Positions 31,412 through 42,973 of a DNA stretch of 64,000 nt are shown here, in pieces. The notes under the pieces are model-generated. The model worked only from the letters and a program-made list of their open reading frames with translations. It was not told the DNA's origin and ran no database searches. This DNA is from Lantana camara (taxonomy: Eukaryota; Streptophyta; Magnoliopsida; Lamiales; Verbenaceae). A program made the translations under genes and the position numbers. Each line of letters opens with the position of its first letter. Position 1 is the stretch's first letter. The stretch is taken from the NCBI GenBank assembly GCA_037501455.1, contig CM074857.1:127831501-127895500 (forward strand). Direction: 5' to 3'.

Positions 31412-32198
31412 TGATCTGGCTCAAATCTGGTCAATCAGGCGTGTCGATCTGGCTATCAGAAATGGGTCAATCAGTCAAGAATTTGTTTGAGTGGGTTCTT
31501 TATCGACCTGAAAGCACTAGCAAACGTGAGCTCGAAACCAACTTGGGGAACTTGGGGTTTTTCCCAAGGTTGGCACTCCGACGCTCAAGTCAGTGATGGA
31601 GCTCTTTTGAGAGAGAATAAATGCAATTGAATGCGTATTAAAGGCTTACCAACTACTGTTCAAAGGGCGAGTATTTATAGCCAGGGCCAAATAACACAGT
31701 AGTGTGTGTACTGTAGGTGTGCATTAATGGCATTGCCAGTCGTCGATCTGGTTGTCGGACGATGGAACTGGCTTGAGGCGGGTCGTTTGTACCTTCTTTT
31801 CCCCTTTGGGTAAAAGCAGGGACTGATGGTCATTAATGAGCTACAGTACGCCTGTTCCAAGGAATGAGAAGGGTGCACGTGTCCCGACCGGAGTGCTTTT
31901 ACAGTATTCGGGTGTCCGGTGACGTATGATATCGATCTGAAGATCGATATTGCCTTCCGGGATCCTTAATGCTGTGGGTTTCCTCGAGAGGAGTAGATCG
32001 AAATCGATCTGAAGATCTGATGATCAAGCGATGTGTAAATCGATCTAAGGACCCGATGTAGATCTGACGATCTACGGCCGTGGTATCGATCTGGTGATCT
32101 GCCCAGGGAGGTTGCTCCTGGCTTGTCCAGGTTGGCGCAAGGGCCCACGTGTCACCAACCGGGGCGGCCACGTGGCCTTGTACTATTATGCCATATCA
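31412..32198 (-). repeat. 3' LTR of the Tat element
   Basis: 787 bp, TG...CA. On the minus strand it carries TATAAATA (31672-31679 region) and three CACGTG G-boxes (31876, 32146, 32169). The minus-strand 90- and 67-codon frames here are repeated exactly in the other LTR and have no coding evidence. Confidence 0.95.
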
Positions 32199-32213
32199 GA
32201 GGCCCCCCAAATT
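32199..32213 (-). other. Polypurine tract of the Tat element
   Basis: The minus strand reads AATTTGGGGGGCCTC immediately before the 3' LTR, the position of plus-strand DNA priming. Confidence 0.75.
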
Positions 32214-32433
32214 ACCAGTGTGAATTTTCTCAGTGGTAATTTCATCGATCTGGCATTGGGTAGAGGAACCGTCGTGACTGTTACAATCGAACCGTCACCT
32301 TGATGATGAGGCGCGTCTTTTGAGGTCCTCGATCTGACGCCGCATTTAATGCGACGTGACCTTTCTGGGAGGTGGCGTGTCCGGGGTAATAATGGCGTCG
32401 TTTCGCATTTCGAGACGTTACTTTTTCACCCTC

Positions 32434-32441
32434 TATAAATA
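32434..32441 (+). promoter_or_regulatory. TATA box for the antisense ORF inside the Tat element
   Basis: CTATAAATAAGG lies on the plus strand 190 bases before the antisense ORF's ATG, a normal distance for a 5' UTR of about 160 bases. It is opposite in direction to the LTR promoters. Confidence 0.6.
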
Positions 32442-32578
32442 AGGGGTCACCTTCAGCCCTTATCACTGTCTTCTCATACTAGGCGTCGAACTGCTCTATT
32501 TTTTGCTAGCTCCTCAGGGGATCGCCACCTTCGAACTCCACACTTTGAGGTAAAGACATCTCCCCTTATTTAGCTTTA

Positions 32579-32599
32579 TGGCTCAGAACCAGGATTAAA
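32579..32599 (+). other. Six-codon upstream ORF before the antisense ORF
   Basis: ATG GCT CAG AAC CAG GAT TAA precedes the main ATG (32625). Its end overlaps CAGGATTAAACGTTCCGACA, which recurs at 32677-32697 inside the main ORF. It may lower translation; this is inference. Confidence 0.4.
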
Positions 32600-32624
32600 C
32601 GTTCCGACAGACCGAGAGGACGAC

Positions 32625-35211
32625 ATGCCGGCCCCCCCTTTGCCCAACGAGAATTTCGAGCTCTCCCCCTCGCGAGCAGGATTAAACGTTCCGACAGCAA
32701 ATAGAGGGGGACCCGCCTCGACATCGAGGTCGAAGCGGCCCATTGGGCTGCTGGACGAACCTGAGGGGGAGTCTGAAGAGGAACTGGACACAGAAGAGCG
32801 GGTCGGAGTAGGGCGGATCGATGCAGGGGTTCCTACGATGCAGGTCGGAAACCCCCCAGCTCGGCCTCCGCATGTCTACAGGACCCTTTCCCATGTTTCC
32901 GAGAGGTTTTCGAAGATAACTCCTCAGGAGCTCGCGGAGGTAACGAGGCTGCTGGGGTTGGGTCCCCAATACACGGTTCGAAGACCGGAGGAGGGGGAAA
33001 CTGTCGAGAGGCCGAGGGGGTTGAGGTCGGTCGGCATGTATTATGCCTCCGTCAAGTACGGATTTAGGCTTCCTCTGCCCCGGGTCGTTGCAGATTTCTT
33101 GGTTCGGTACAACTTATGCCCTTCCCAGCTGACCCCCAACTCTTTCTCGCTCATGCACTGTATGATTGTGACGATGAAGTGTCTCGGGTTCGAGCCGGAG
33201 ATCTGGGACTTCGGCGAATTCTTCACCCTTAACAGTGCCACCAAGTCCGGGGTCGGATATTTCAACCTCCAATCGAAGACGAACCGAAAGATCGTAACCA
33301 TCCCATCCACATCTCATGGGGTTAACTGGAAGTCCAAATTCTTCTTCATCGACCTACCTGTTGTACCCCGCTTCCGGATCACTTGGGGGGGCAGTGGTCC
33401 GAGGCGGCTCGTGACCAAGTCGTCGAACTGGCTTCATGACCATTTCGAGCTGTTGACCAATCTGGGCCTCTTAGATCATACCAACCTGACGAGGACGGGG
33501 AATCTGGTCGAAGCGGGCATTATACTTGGGACTCGGAGAAAGAAATTCCGCTTTGGTATGCTCTCACTTCGACCAGGCCCCTTACTCGTTCAGGGTCTTG
33601 TTTGCTTGCTTTGTTCTCCTTCTTTTTTTTGTCGATCTGACTCTCCTCGTTCTGCAGACCTACGACCGCTGATCATGTCTCGAGCGGCCAAGATGAGGGC
33701 GATGAGTCGGAGGGATGCCACTCCGGACGAGCTCCGACCTGTGGCGGCTGCCGCTCGTGCCCTGATTGACTCCCTCCCCGAGGCCCAACGAGCTCAACAG
33801 GAGAGGTGTTCGAAAGAGCTGCACGACTTGGATGCCGATCTGGATGCACAGCCAACTGGGGATTCCATTCGCGGGCAGGAACTTGAAGGGCTTGCCGGGT
33901 CATCCGCACAACCGAGCGGTCAGGTCGGGGAGGACGTCGAACAAGTAATAAATCTCGATCACCTCCCTTTATATTTTGATGAAGATGTTGATCCTCAACT
34001 CCAGTTTGTTCAGGCGAGGCATGGGGTAGGCAAGAGACCTTTTAGGGAACTTGTTCACGAACTGCAGGACTCCGAAGAATCCGACGAGGAGGCTCAGCTT
34101 TTAGACTTTCCCAAGACCCCCCTTCACCAATGGCCTGCCGGTCTTGAGCTCGAAAAGGCGGATGGGACCAAACGAGCTCTCGCGTTTGGCAAGGCCGATT
34201 CCGAACTTCTTGCTGCCCTCTTCAACTCCGGGTGCATTATCGATGAGCAGAAGAAGCTCTCTCAGAGATCGGCAAGGCAGAAGAGGTATCAAGCTGCCAG
34301 AGGCCTTTTCGGTGTAAGTTGGTGTTTTTTTTTTTTTCTTTTTTTTTTTTTGAACTCCTGGAGATCGGACTCAATCGATCTTATCGCTTATTCAGGACGT
34401 TCTCCCCATCCTCATTAATTCGATCCACGAGGCGGAGGTCTTCAAGGCTGGCAAAGAAAAATACAAGGAAAAGTACCAGCTGATGAAGGGCCAGCTCGCC
34501 TCAGCAAGCCCGGAGAAGGTGGAGCAGCTCGAGCGGGAGCTCCGGGAAGCTCGCGAGGAGAAGAGAAAGAGGGTCGAGGAGAAGCAGACTCTGGAAGCCC
34601 AGTGGGCGAGCTCGCAGGAGGCCCTGAAGGAAGCGGAGAAGGCTCATGCGAGCGAGCTGGCCCTGATGAAGGAGGAATTCGCCAAAGAGCTCGAGACTGC
34701 TAAAGCTGCCTCGAAGGAGGAGGGGCGGAATGAGATCTTCAATTTGGCCCAGGTGAAGATCGTCAAAGCGGCGGAAGAAATGAAGAAGTGCAAGCTGGAG
34801 ATCGAACGGTATGCTGTTCGCGAATTCATGGAAGGTCCCGGTTTCGAGGAGGCGAGCCTGATCGTGGGTCAGAACGACCTGGCGGAGGGGTTCCAGATCG
34901 CCGTGAACCAGCTCAAAGCCCAGAACGCCATCGTCCCCAACTTCGATTTTGACTCGATTGGCCCGCTGCTTCCCGATCCCTGTGCGCCTGACCTTCCTAA
35001 GGAAGAAGAGCCGGTCCGCATCGATTGGGCGACCTTTAAATACGGCCACGCCATTGAGATCGCTCAGGCTAAGAAAGAGAAACGTCGGGTAGAGTGCGAG
35101 CTCCCTCCGCCGGTTCACATTGAAAGCTTCCTTCCCACCATCAGGGAGCTCGAGCGGTCGCTTCGCCGAACTACCCAAGAATCCCCTTCCGAGCCCGTCG
35201 AAATTGATTGA
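32625..35211 (+). CDS. Antisense ORF (aORF) of the Tat element, gypsy-type transposon domain protein
   Basis: Three exons, 32625-33555, 33658-34313 and 34396-35211, joined at GT-AG introns (GTATGC...CTGCAG and GTAAGT...TTCAG), give an uninterrupted 800-codon frame. The N-terminal third is acidic/Pro-rich. Residues around 90-310 (ELAEVTRLLGL, MYYASVKYGFRLPLPRVVAD, LCPSQLTPNSFSLM, IWDFGEFFTLN) are of the 'putative gypsy type transposon' family found in plant Tat elements. The C-terminal exon is a long coiled coil (EKVEQLERELREAREEKRKR onward). It lies opposite to gag-pol, between pol and the 3' LTR, with its own TATA box. Function is unknown. The full-length open frame contrasts with the broken gag-pol of the same copy. 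Confidence 0.82.
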
Positions 35212-36191
35212 ATTCTCCCCTTGTAGCCAACTGTTTAGACCTCCCAGCCGGGTTGTGGCTATGTGAATACTTGTTCTAATTTTGTTTTGCTTTTTCGCGA
35301 ACATTTGCCCATCGAGCCACGTCGCGTGGTGAGCTCGATGCGCTAGGTAAGATCGATCTTTTCTAATTTTGAGATCAATTTTTGCATGAATGAATTATGT
35401 TCCTCAATACTTTTTTTTTTTTGCTTTACAAGTTGAACATTAATTCGATCTGGCATGCGCATGGTTTATCGACCTAGGTTTTGCTTACCCCTTAGCTTAG
35501 ATTCTTATCGCTTTCGGATCGAATGGCTCATCAAGCTATTCGATCTCTTTTGGATGTCGATCTAGCTTCATTGGGCGTCCGCATTTTTCCTTGGGCGTTT
35601 TTCCATTTGCTGCATTTCGTCGGATCGATAGCGATCTCTGAGACCCGCCGATCTCCGGACCTCTTTGGATCTAGCTCGATCTCTTCGGGTTTTAGGATAA
35701 ACTTTTTGAAAGTCATCGATCTCTAGATCTCCTTGGATCTAAGTTGATCTCATTGGATCTTAGATCATTAATTTTTGAAAACCATTAATCTCTGGATCTC
35801 TTTGGATATCGATCTCTAACAATGATTCAAAAAGCATTAAATACGTTAGGATTTTTAAGATCTCTTTGGGTCTAAAAACGACCTCGTTGGATCTTGATCT
35901 CTAACGATGATTCAAAAAGCATTAAATACGTTAGGATTTTTAGGATCTCTTTGGGTCTAAAAACGACCTCGTTGGATCTCGGTCTCTAACGATCGGGGTG
36001 GCTCACTCCCTCCTCGACTCATGACCGTAGGTCGAATGAGAGTTTAGTCGAGGGGATAGTGACCTGGTGTGGGATTGCGGATTGACTTTAATCGAATACC
36101 CAAAACATGTGAATTAATTGACTGGTCAGAGATCGATTCTCAGGCGAATTCGACCTCTTCAACTATTACAATCTTGAAACAAATTTGAAAG
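35212..36191. other. Non-coding spacer of the Tat element with an 85-bp tandem repeat
   Basis: Between the antisense ORF and the end of pol. The unit starting GATCTCTAAC occurs at 35811 and 35896 (period 85) with only two or three differences. The whole spacer is rich in GATCTCTTTGGATC words. Confidence 0.8.
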
Positions 36192-39100
36192 CTAAGTGTA
36201 AAACTTTTTCAAGTTGTGCGCGTTCCACGGTCTGGGTAACGGTTCCCCGGCCATGTCCTCAAGCCGGTAGGCCATGTTTTTCCCGATCTCCGTGACGCGA
36301 TAGGGTCCTTCCCAGTTAGGCTCAAGTTTTTCGACATGTTGCAAGACCTCGACCTTTTTTAGCACTAGGTCTCCGATCTGAAACGATCTAGGCCGTACGT
36401 GCTTATTTTATGATCGGGCTGCTGCAGCCTTGTACTGCCTGAGCTTCTGATAGGCATGCTCTCTACTTTCTTCAATCACATCTAGATCTTCGGCTCTGAT
36501 CTCCGTATTCCGGTCGAGCTGGTATTGTGATACGCGAGCGGTTTCGTGTAACAGCTCCGATGGGATGACAGCTTCGGATCCGTAAACCAGAGAGTATGGT
36601 GTTTGTCCAGTGGCTGTCTGCGGGGTAGTTCGATAAGCCCATAGCACACCGTCGAGTTCGTCCGCCCACGCACCCAGTTTGGCGTCAAGGCGGGTCTTGA
36701 GATTTTGGATAATGATCCGGTTGGTGACTTCAGCTTGGCCATTTGCTTGCGGATGACCAACTGTAGTGAATCTGAGGTCGATCCCGAGGTCTCGACAATA
36801 GCTCTTGGTATTCTCAGATCGAAATTGAGGACCATTGTCACAGATGAGTACCCTTGGAACCCCAAAACGGCAGATTATATTCTTCCAGAGGAAATTTCTT
36901 ATCACTGCATCAGTAATTTTGGGGACTGCCTCGGCCTCAACCCACTTTGAGAAGTACTCGACACATACTATGGCGAACTTTTTCTGTCTGGGCGCCAAGG
37001 GGAAAGGGCCGATGATGTCGATCCCCCATTGGTCGAAGGGCCAGCACACATCGATCGGTATCATGGACGCAGGGTGAGTGTGGATTAGGTTGCCGTGTTT
37101 TTGGCACTTGGGGCATTTCTTAGAGTGAATCTTCGCATCCCCTACCATAGTCGGCCAAAAATACCCACTCCTTAAGATCTTTCGAGCTAGAGCTCGTCCT
37201 CCGGAGTGGTTTCCGCAACATCCCTCATGGATTTCTTCCAGGACATCTTGGGCTTGGCTAGGGCGTAGGCACCTTAGCGGGGGACCGGTGAAGGATTTTT
37301 TGAACAGCCTGCCTTCATGATCTATCATATAGAGCAGAGATCGATATTTTATTCTTCTGGCCTCAGCTCGATTTTGGGGCAAAAGTTCGTCTTTGAGGTA
37401 AACGATTAGATCGTCCATCCAGCAAGGCTCCGGCGGATCGATTGTGGCGATTTCGACCCTTCCTTTATCGATCGCACGGCCCCCCGAGACCATGAATGAG
37501 ATGGTCGCATCCTTTGTTCCTTGGAATCCGTTAGCCAATTTTGAGAGGGCATCAGCTCGACCGTTCTCTTCGCGAGGGACCTGTTCGATTTTGAACTCTT
37601 TTAGCTTCGAGGCCAGCTCTTTCACCATTTTGAGATACGCTGCCATGGACTCTTCTCGAGCTTCGTACGTACCGTTGACCTGGCCGGCAACGAGCTGGGA
37701 GTCAGTTACAACGGCTAACCTGTCGATCTGGTTCTCCGTGGCGTACCTTAGCCCCGCTACTAGCGCTTCGTACTCAGCTTCGTTGTTTGTCGCTTTAAAA
37801 TCGAGCTTAATGGCGAAATCGAGCTGTAGTCCGTCTGAGTTTATAAGGGATATGCCCACTCCCCCTCCTTGGGAGGTCGATGAGCCGTCCGTGTACATGG
37901 TCCAGCTAGGCGAGGTACGGACGATCTCCATCGAGCTGGTGTTCTTTTCGACTAGAAAGTCAGCCAGAACTTGAGCTTGTTGGGCGGCCCGGGGTTGGTA
38001 GGTGATGTCATGCTGACTCAATTCGACCGCCCATTTCATCATTCGACCCGACACGTCGGGCTTGGATAAGACCTGCCTAAGGGGTTGATCCGTTAGGACG
38101 ATTATGGGATGAGCCTGGAAATACGGACGTAGCTTCCGAGCCGCATGCGTCAGAGCGAATACGAACTTCTCGATCTCAAGATAATTTCGCTCCGCGCCGT
38201 GTAGGATCTTGCTCAGGTAGTAGATCGGTAGGTGTTTTCGATCTCGAATGGCGACCAAGACTGAGCTGAAGGTTTCATTAGAGAGGGACAGGTAGAGGTA
38301 CAAGGTCTCTCCCTCATTCGGCTTGGCCAGCAATGGAGGGGAGGCCAGGTACTCTTTCAGTTGATCTAACGCTCGGTCGCATTCTTCGTCCCACTCAAAT
38401 TTTTTAAGATTCCTTAAAACTTTGAAGAATGGGAGGTTTCGTTCGGACGATCGTGATATGAACCGGTTGAGTGAGATTATGCGACCTACCAGGGACTGTA
38501 CCTGGTTGATGCATCGAGGTCGGGGGATGACCTGGATTGCTTTGATCTTCGTAGGATTCGCCTCGATGCCTCGTTGGCTCACCATGTATCCTAGAAACTT
38601 TCCTCCTTCGACCCCGAACGTGCACTTGTCGGGGTTGAGCTTCATACCGTATTGCCGTAAGATCTCAAATGATCTGCGCAGGTGATCTAGATGATGGTAC
38701 GCCCAGCGACTCTTCACGATCATGTCATCGACGTAGACCTCCATGGTTTTCCCGATCTCATCCTTAAACATCAAGTTGACCAACCTTTGGTACGTGGCTC
38801 CTGCGTTCTTCAGCCCGAAAGGCATGACCTTGAAGCAGTATATTCCCTTTACTACGATGAAGGCTGTATGCTTCCGATCTTCGGGGGCCATCAAGATCTG
38901 GTAATATCCTTGGAAGGCATCCATCATGCTGAGCATCTCGCATCCAGCTGTCGAGTCGACGAGCTGGTCGATGCGAGGCAACGGATACGGGTCTTTCGGG
39001 CATGCCTTGTTGAGGTCGGTGAAGTCGTTGCACATTCTCCATTTTTCGCCCGTTTTTTGCACGAGGACTATATTGCACAACCAGTTGACGTATTGAGCTG

Positions 39101-39674
39101 GAGTAACGTATCCTGCGTCGAGGAGTTTATTGACCTCGGCCTCGATTATATCATTCCTCGCCCGACTTTGAGGTCTTAGCTTTTGTTTTATGGGTTTGAC
39201 TGACGGGTCGATCCCGAGCCTGTGACAGATCACCTTCGGGTCGACTCCGATTAGATCTTTGGCCGCCCAGGCGAAGATGTCAGAGTTATCCCTCAAGAAT
39301 TCTATCATCATGACCTCGTGTTGCGGATGCATATTCGCCCCGATCTTGGTGGTCTTGTTGCTGTCTCCGGGGACCAGGGCAATTTCTCTTAGCTCTTCCG
39401 AGGGCTCGAGCCGCTCGCTGGCCTTTCTTTTCCGAGCGGCGGGGGACCTCTCAGCCTCGATCTCTTTTGTGGGTAGCTCGATCTCTCCGTCAGCATAGGT
39501 CTGCAGGTCGAGACCTTCCTCCACCTCTTTCCCGGATAGCTTTTTTAGGACGATAGCGTAACAAGCCCAACTGTCCATGACATCGCAAGTCACCTCTCCG
39601 ACCCCGTTCGGAGTGGGCATCTTCAGCTTTTGATGATACGTTGAGATGATTGCTTTGAACTGAATGAGGCCGGG
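36192..39674 (-). pseudogene. Tat element pol: RT, RNase H, second RNase H, integrase; one stop near the 3' end
   Basis: A long minus-strand frame encodes reverse transcriptase (KWRMCNDFTDLNKACPKDPY, MPFGLKNAGATYQ, YVDDMIVKS with the catalytic DD), the element's own RNase H (TDQPLRQVLSKPD, HDITYQPR), a second RNase H (MYTDGSSTSQGGGVGISL, NNEAEYEALVAGL, RADALSKLANG) typical of Tat, and integrase (zinc-binding H-H-C-C region with CPKC; D, D, E in GIDIIGPF, ICDNGPQF, NGQAEVTNR). A TAA at 36408-36410 interrupts the frame. The remainder to 36192 stays open in the same frame (HVRPRSFQIGDLVL, EPNWEGPYRV) and is the integrase C-terminal module. At about 39672 pol and protease are in different frames. 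Confidence 0.92.
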
Positions 39675-41967
39675 GTCAATCGAAGATCATGTTGTACGCT
39701 AGGGGCATATTTACAATGACGTACTCGACCTCCTGGGTCACCCTCTTGGGGGATGTTCCCATCGAGGTGAGGAGTCGGATGCGCCCCATCGGTATGACTT
39801 CCGATCCACCGAACCCGGAAAGTGGTGTTCAGATTGGATCGAGCTTTAGATTATGCAACTTCATTTTTACAAGAGTCGAGTAAGGGATAATATTCGAGCT
39901 ACTTCCATTATCCACTAGGCACTTGGTTACATCATAATTAGCCACGCCTAAGGTCACCACCATCGGACAGCTAGGCGTATCGCCTTCCCGATGGGGGCCC
40001 GGGCGGCTATCACTCTCGCTAAAGCTAACCTCCTGCCTCTCCCACTCTCTACCATGATCGATCTGGAAGACCTCGTGCGGGCCGTTGTACTCTCGAGCTG
40101 CTCGCCTGATGTTCCTCTTTCGGGCTGCATTTGAGTCTCCGCCCTCGTGCCCCCCGGCTATCATATAGATCTTGCCATGTGTAGGGGGATTGTCCTCTGC
40201 TCTCTCTAGCGGCTGCTTCCCAGATCGTTTTGGGGGAGATCTAGATCTGGACCTGTTGCGGTCGCTCGACCTCCCCGCCTTTTCAGAGTAATGGTCGATG
40301 CGTCGAACAAAATCCTTCAGGTGCCCCCCTTGGATGAGTCTTTCGATCTCATCACGGAGGGCGTTACATTCCGTGGTCGTGTGGCCCCACTGCTGATGGT
40401 AGCCACAGTACTTTCCCGATTTCTCAGCCTTCGGGCCCTCTCGGATGGGCTTTGGTTTCTTCAGAAAGCTTTGGTCCATGACCACGTAGATCTGGTCTAT
40501 GGACTTGGTCAAGGGGACGTAGTTTCGTCGGTCGACCTGGGTCGGTTGGTCGACTTTCCCCTTGATTTTCTTTTGCTCGCTCCCTCTCCGGTGTTGGGGC
40601 GAGCTGGACCCAATGACCTGCCTGTCAGATCGGGGCGGAGGTCCGTGCGCGAGGGCGATCTCCTCAACGCGCATGAAGCCGTGGGCGATATCTTGTATTT
40701 CCGTCAGGTTTTTGGGCCCAGCCCTGACGATCTCATCGGCCCAAAGGCGGTTACGAAGGGCCCGATGGACTACGGAAAGTAAAGTATCCATCGTCGGGTT
40801 CTCAACCCGAACCACTTCTCTCGAAAAGCGAGTCATGAAATCTCGCAAGGACTCGCCCTCCTTTTGGTAGATGCTGTTGAGATAGGAGGGTGGTAGCTTC
40901 TCCCCGGACATCGAGGAGAAGTGCGCCGTGAATCGATCTACAAATCGGTTGTAGGTCGATATGCACCGAGGCGGTAGACGGATGAATCAATCTTGCGCAG
41001 GGCCCGTCAGCGTGGTGACGAAGAGTTTGGCCCAGATCTGCTGCGGGTGGGAGTGTAGCAGCATCCGGTTCTCGAAGGCCGTTACGTGTTTCTCGGGATC
41101 GGTGGTCCCGTTGTACATGGGTAAGCCGGTCGGAATTCGATCTCCATCACAGGTCGTGCGGAGAATGTCTTCGCAGAAGGGGGAAGCTTCCTCCCTGTCG
41201 CTGCGGTAACGGAGAGGGCGTCGGTGCAGTCCCTCTCGGAGGTCGACCTGCCTCTGGGTGACGTGGGAGCCACGGTCACCCAGGCGGTCTTGGACCCGTC
41301 TTCGCGGGGGGTCCACACCGTGGTCCTGTTCTTTCCCCGCGCGGGCCGCGGCGATCCGGGCGGCCTCCTCCCTAGCGGATCGAGTGGGGATCCGCGCTCG
41401 GAGGTCGTCGAATTCTTCGTTATCCTCGTCGACCATGCGCTTGCCGCGGTTATCGCAGCTGGGGTGGTCGGAGTCCCCATGGCCTTCACGGGGGATCTCT
41501 TTGCTCGTTGCGTGGGGTGGTGGTGGCGGAGCGAACTCTTGGACTTGCCCCGCACCGATCTGGGGGCTGAGGCCCCAGATGATCTGAGCCGGTCGCCCAT
41601 CTAGTGGCTGGAAGACATAGGGAACCGGGTTCCCGTATGCTTGGATGGTGGGGGCCAACGTGTTGCCCACCACGGGGCTAGGTATGGTGGTGGCTGGGCT
41701 GGCCCTGGGGAGCTCGGGGCGCCTGGGTTCGCGGCCCTCAGTTTGGGCACGCTCGACCTCGACCCGCCACTGGTCGAGGAAGCTATCAAGGTCCGCCTGG
41801 GTGACGGTGTATCTGGGAGTGGCCTCCAGCGGAGGCTGGGGAACGTTGGTGCTGGGACCGGCGGGTGGGACGGTGGAGGTGTTGCCAGGCGGCGCGTTGT
41901 AGTCGTGCCTGCCTTTGGCAACCTCCTCCATGTCCTCGTCGCGGTTGGTGTTCCTTGTGTTAACCAT
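39672..41967 (-). pseudogene. Tat element gag and protease, interrupted by two stops and a frameshift
   Basis: Gag starts MVNTRNTNRDED at 41967. A TGA at 40987-40989 falls between GPAQD and FIRLPPRCIS, where relatives have Trp. The same frame then continues through the capsid-like region (GESLRDFMTRFSREVV), a Tat-type zinc knuckle (CGYHQQWGHTTTEC) and an Arg/Ser-rich basic stretch to protease (CLVDNGSSSNIIPYSTLVKM). The expected DTG/DSG catalytic triad reads DNG. A second TGA at 39829-39831 follows LHNLKLDPI, and protease-like sequence continues (GGSEVIPMGRIRL, EVEYVIVNMPLAYN) until a frame change near 39672. Both stops fit C-to-T or G-to-A transitions. This copy cannot make a normal gag-pol. 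Confidence 0.88.
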
Positions 41968-42023
41968 TGTGTCTGAAAAGAGGATGAAGGGGCTTTTATC
42001 TAGGTCGATGTGAAAAAGAGAGT

Positions 42024-42041
42024 TTCCCACAGACGGCGCCA
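42024..42041 (-). other. Primer-binding site of the Tat element
   Basis: Three bases inside the 5' LTR, the minus strand reads TGGCGCCGTCTGTGGGAA. Its first nine bases fit the 3' end of plant tRNA-Asp (PBS TGGCGCCGTTGCC...), with weaker fit after that. The tRNA identity is inferred. Confidence 0.7.
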
Positions 42042-42044
42042 AAC

Positions 42045-42830
42045 TGATCTGGCTCAAATCTGGTCGATCAGACGTGTCGATCTGGCTATCAGAAATGGGT
42101 CAATCAGTCAAGAATTTGTTTGAGTGGGTTCTTTATCGACCTGAAAGCACTAGCAAACGTGAGCTCGAAACCAACTTGGGGAACTTGGGGTTTTTCCCAA
42201 GGTTGGCACTCCGACGCTCAAGTCAGTGATGGAGCTCTTTTGAGAGAGAATAAATGCAATTGAATGCGTATTAAAGGCTTACCAACTACTGTTCAAAGGG
42301 CGAGTATTTATAGCCAGGGCCAAATAACACAGTAGTATGTGTACTGTAGGTGTGCATTAATGGCGTTGCCAGTCGTCGATCTGGTTGTCGGACGATGGAA
42401 CTGGCTTGAGGCGGGTCGTTTGTACCTTCTTTCCCCTTTGGGTAAAAGCAGGGACTGATGGTCATTAATGAGCTACAGTACGCCTGTTCCAAGGAATGAG
42501 AAGGGTGCACGTGTCCCGACCGGAGTGCTTTTACAGTATTCGGGTGTCCGGTGACGTATGATATCGATCTGAAGATCGATATTGCCTTCCGGGATCCTTA
42601 ATGCTGTGGGTTTCCTCGAGAGGAGTAGATCGAAATCGATCTGAAGATCTGATGATCAAGCGATGTGTAAATCGATCTAAGGACCCGATGTAGATCTGAC
42701 GATCTACGGCCGTGGTATCGATCTGGTGATCTGCCCAGGGAGATTGCTCCTGGCTTGTCCAGGTTGGCGCAAGGGCCCACGTGTCACCAACCGGGGCGGC
42801 CACGTGGCCTTGTACTATTATGCCATATCA
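42045..42830 (-). repeat. 5' LTR of the Tat element
   Basis: 786 bp, nearly identical to the 3' LTR. The minus-strand TATAAATA at about 42304-42312 would drive genomic RNA toward gag. The G-boxes are conserved. Confidence 0.95.
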
Positions 42831-42973
42831 TGCGATACGATATATGTTGAGTTCTATAATTATACCTTTAAAATAGTATATAAGTATTTTTTTTTTATAT
42901 AATTTTCCTGATAAATCTTTATCTTTTTATATTTATGATGCTCGTAAAAAATGGCAAGTATCATTCTATTTAC
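42831..42973. other. Short gap between two transposons
   Basis: Holds the right TGCGA duplication (42831-42835) of the Tat element and the left TTCTATTTAC (42964-42973) of the Mutator-like element. Confidence 0.8.

Larger units (their letters stand above)
31412..42830 (-). mobile_element. Complete Tat-lineage Ty3/gypsy LTR retrotransposon, 11.4 kb
   Basis: Two LTRs of 787 and 786 bp (31412-32198 and 42045-42830) begin TG and end CA and differ at five transitions plus one single-base indel. The 5-bp duplication TGCGA sits at 31407-31411 and 42831-42835. On the minus strand the order is PBS, gag with zinc knuckle, protease, RT, RNase H, a second RNase H and integrase, which is the Tat arrangement. 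An extra three-exon ORF lies in antisense between pol and the 3' LTR, also a known Tat feature. Stops and a frameshift in gag-pol make it non-autonomous today. The LTR similarity implies recent insertion, below a few hundred thousand years if usual plant LTR rates hold. Confidence 0.95.

Noticed and set aside
31899..32171. 90-codon minus-strand frame in the LTR (also at 42531-42803)
   Set aside because: It is part of the LTR sequence and present only because the LTRs are copies. GATCT-rich composition gives Arg/Ser/Asp repeats without a domain.
34501..35304. 267-codon minus-strand frame
   Set aside because: It lies opposite the coiled-coil exon of the antisense ORF of the Tat element. The plus-strand frame has splice sites and family motifs; this one is Leu/Arg-rich by mirror effect of Glu/Lys codons.
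37444..37974. 176-codon plus-strand frame inside the retrotransposon
   Set aside because: Shadow of the second RNase H region of pol, which carries clear motifs on the minus strand. The other plus-strand frames at 38.4-41.9 kb are rejected for the same reason.
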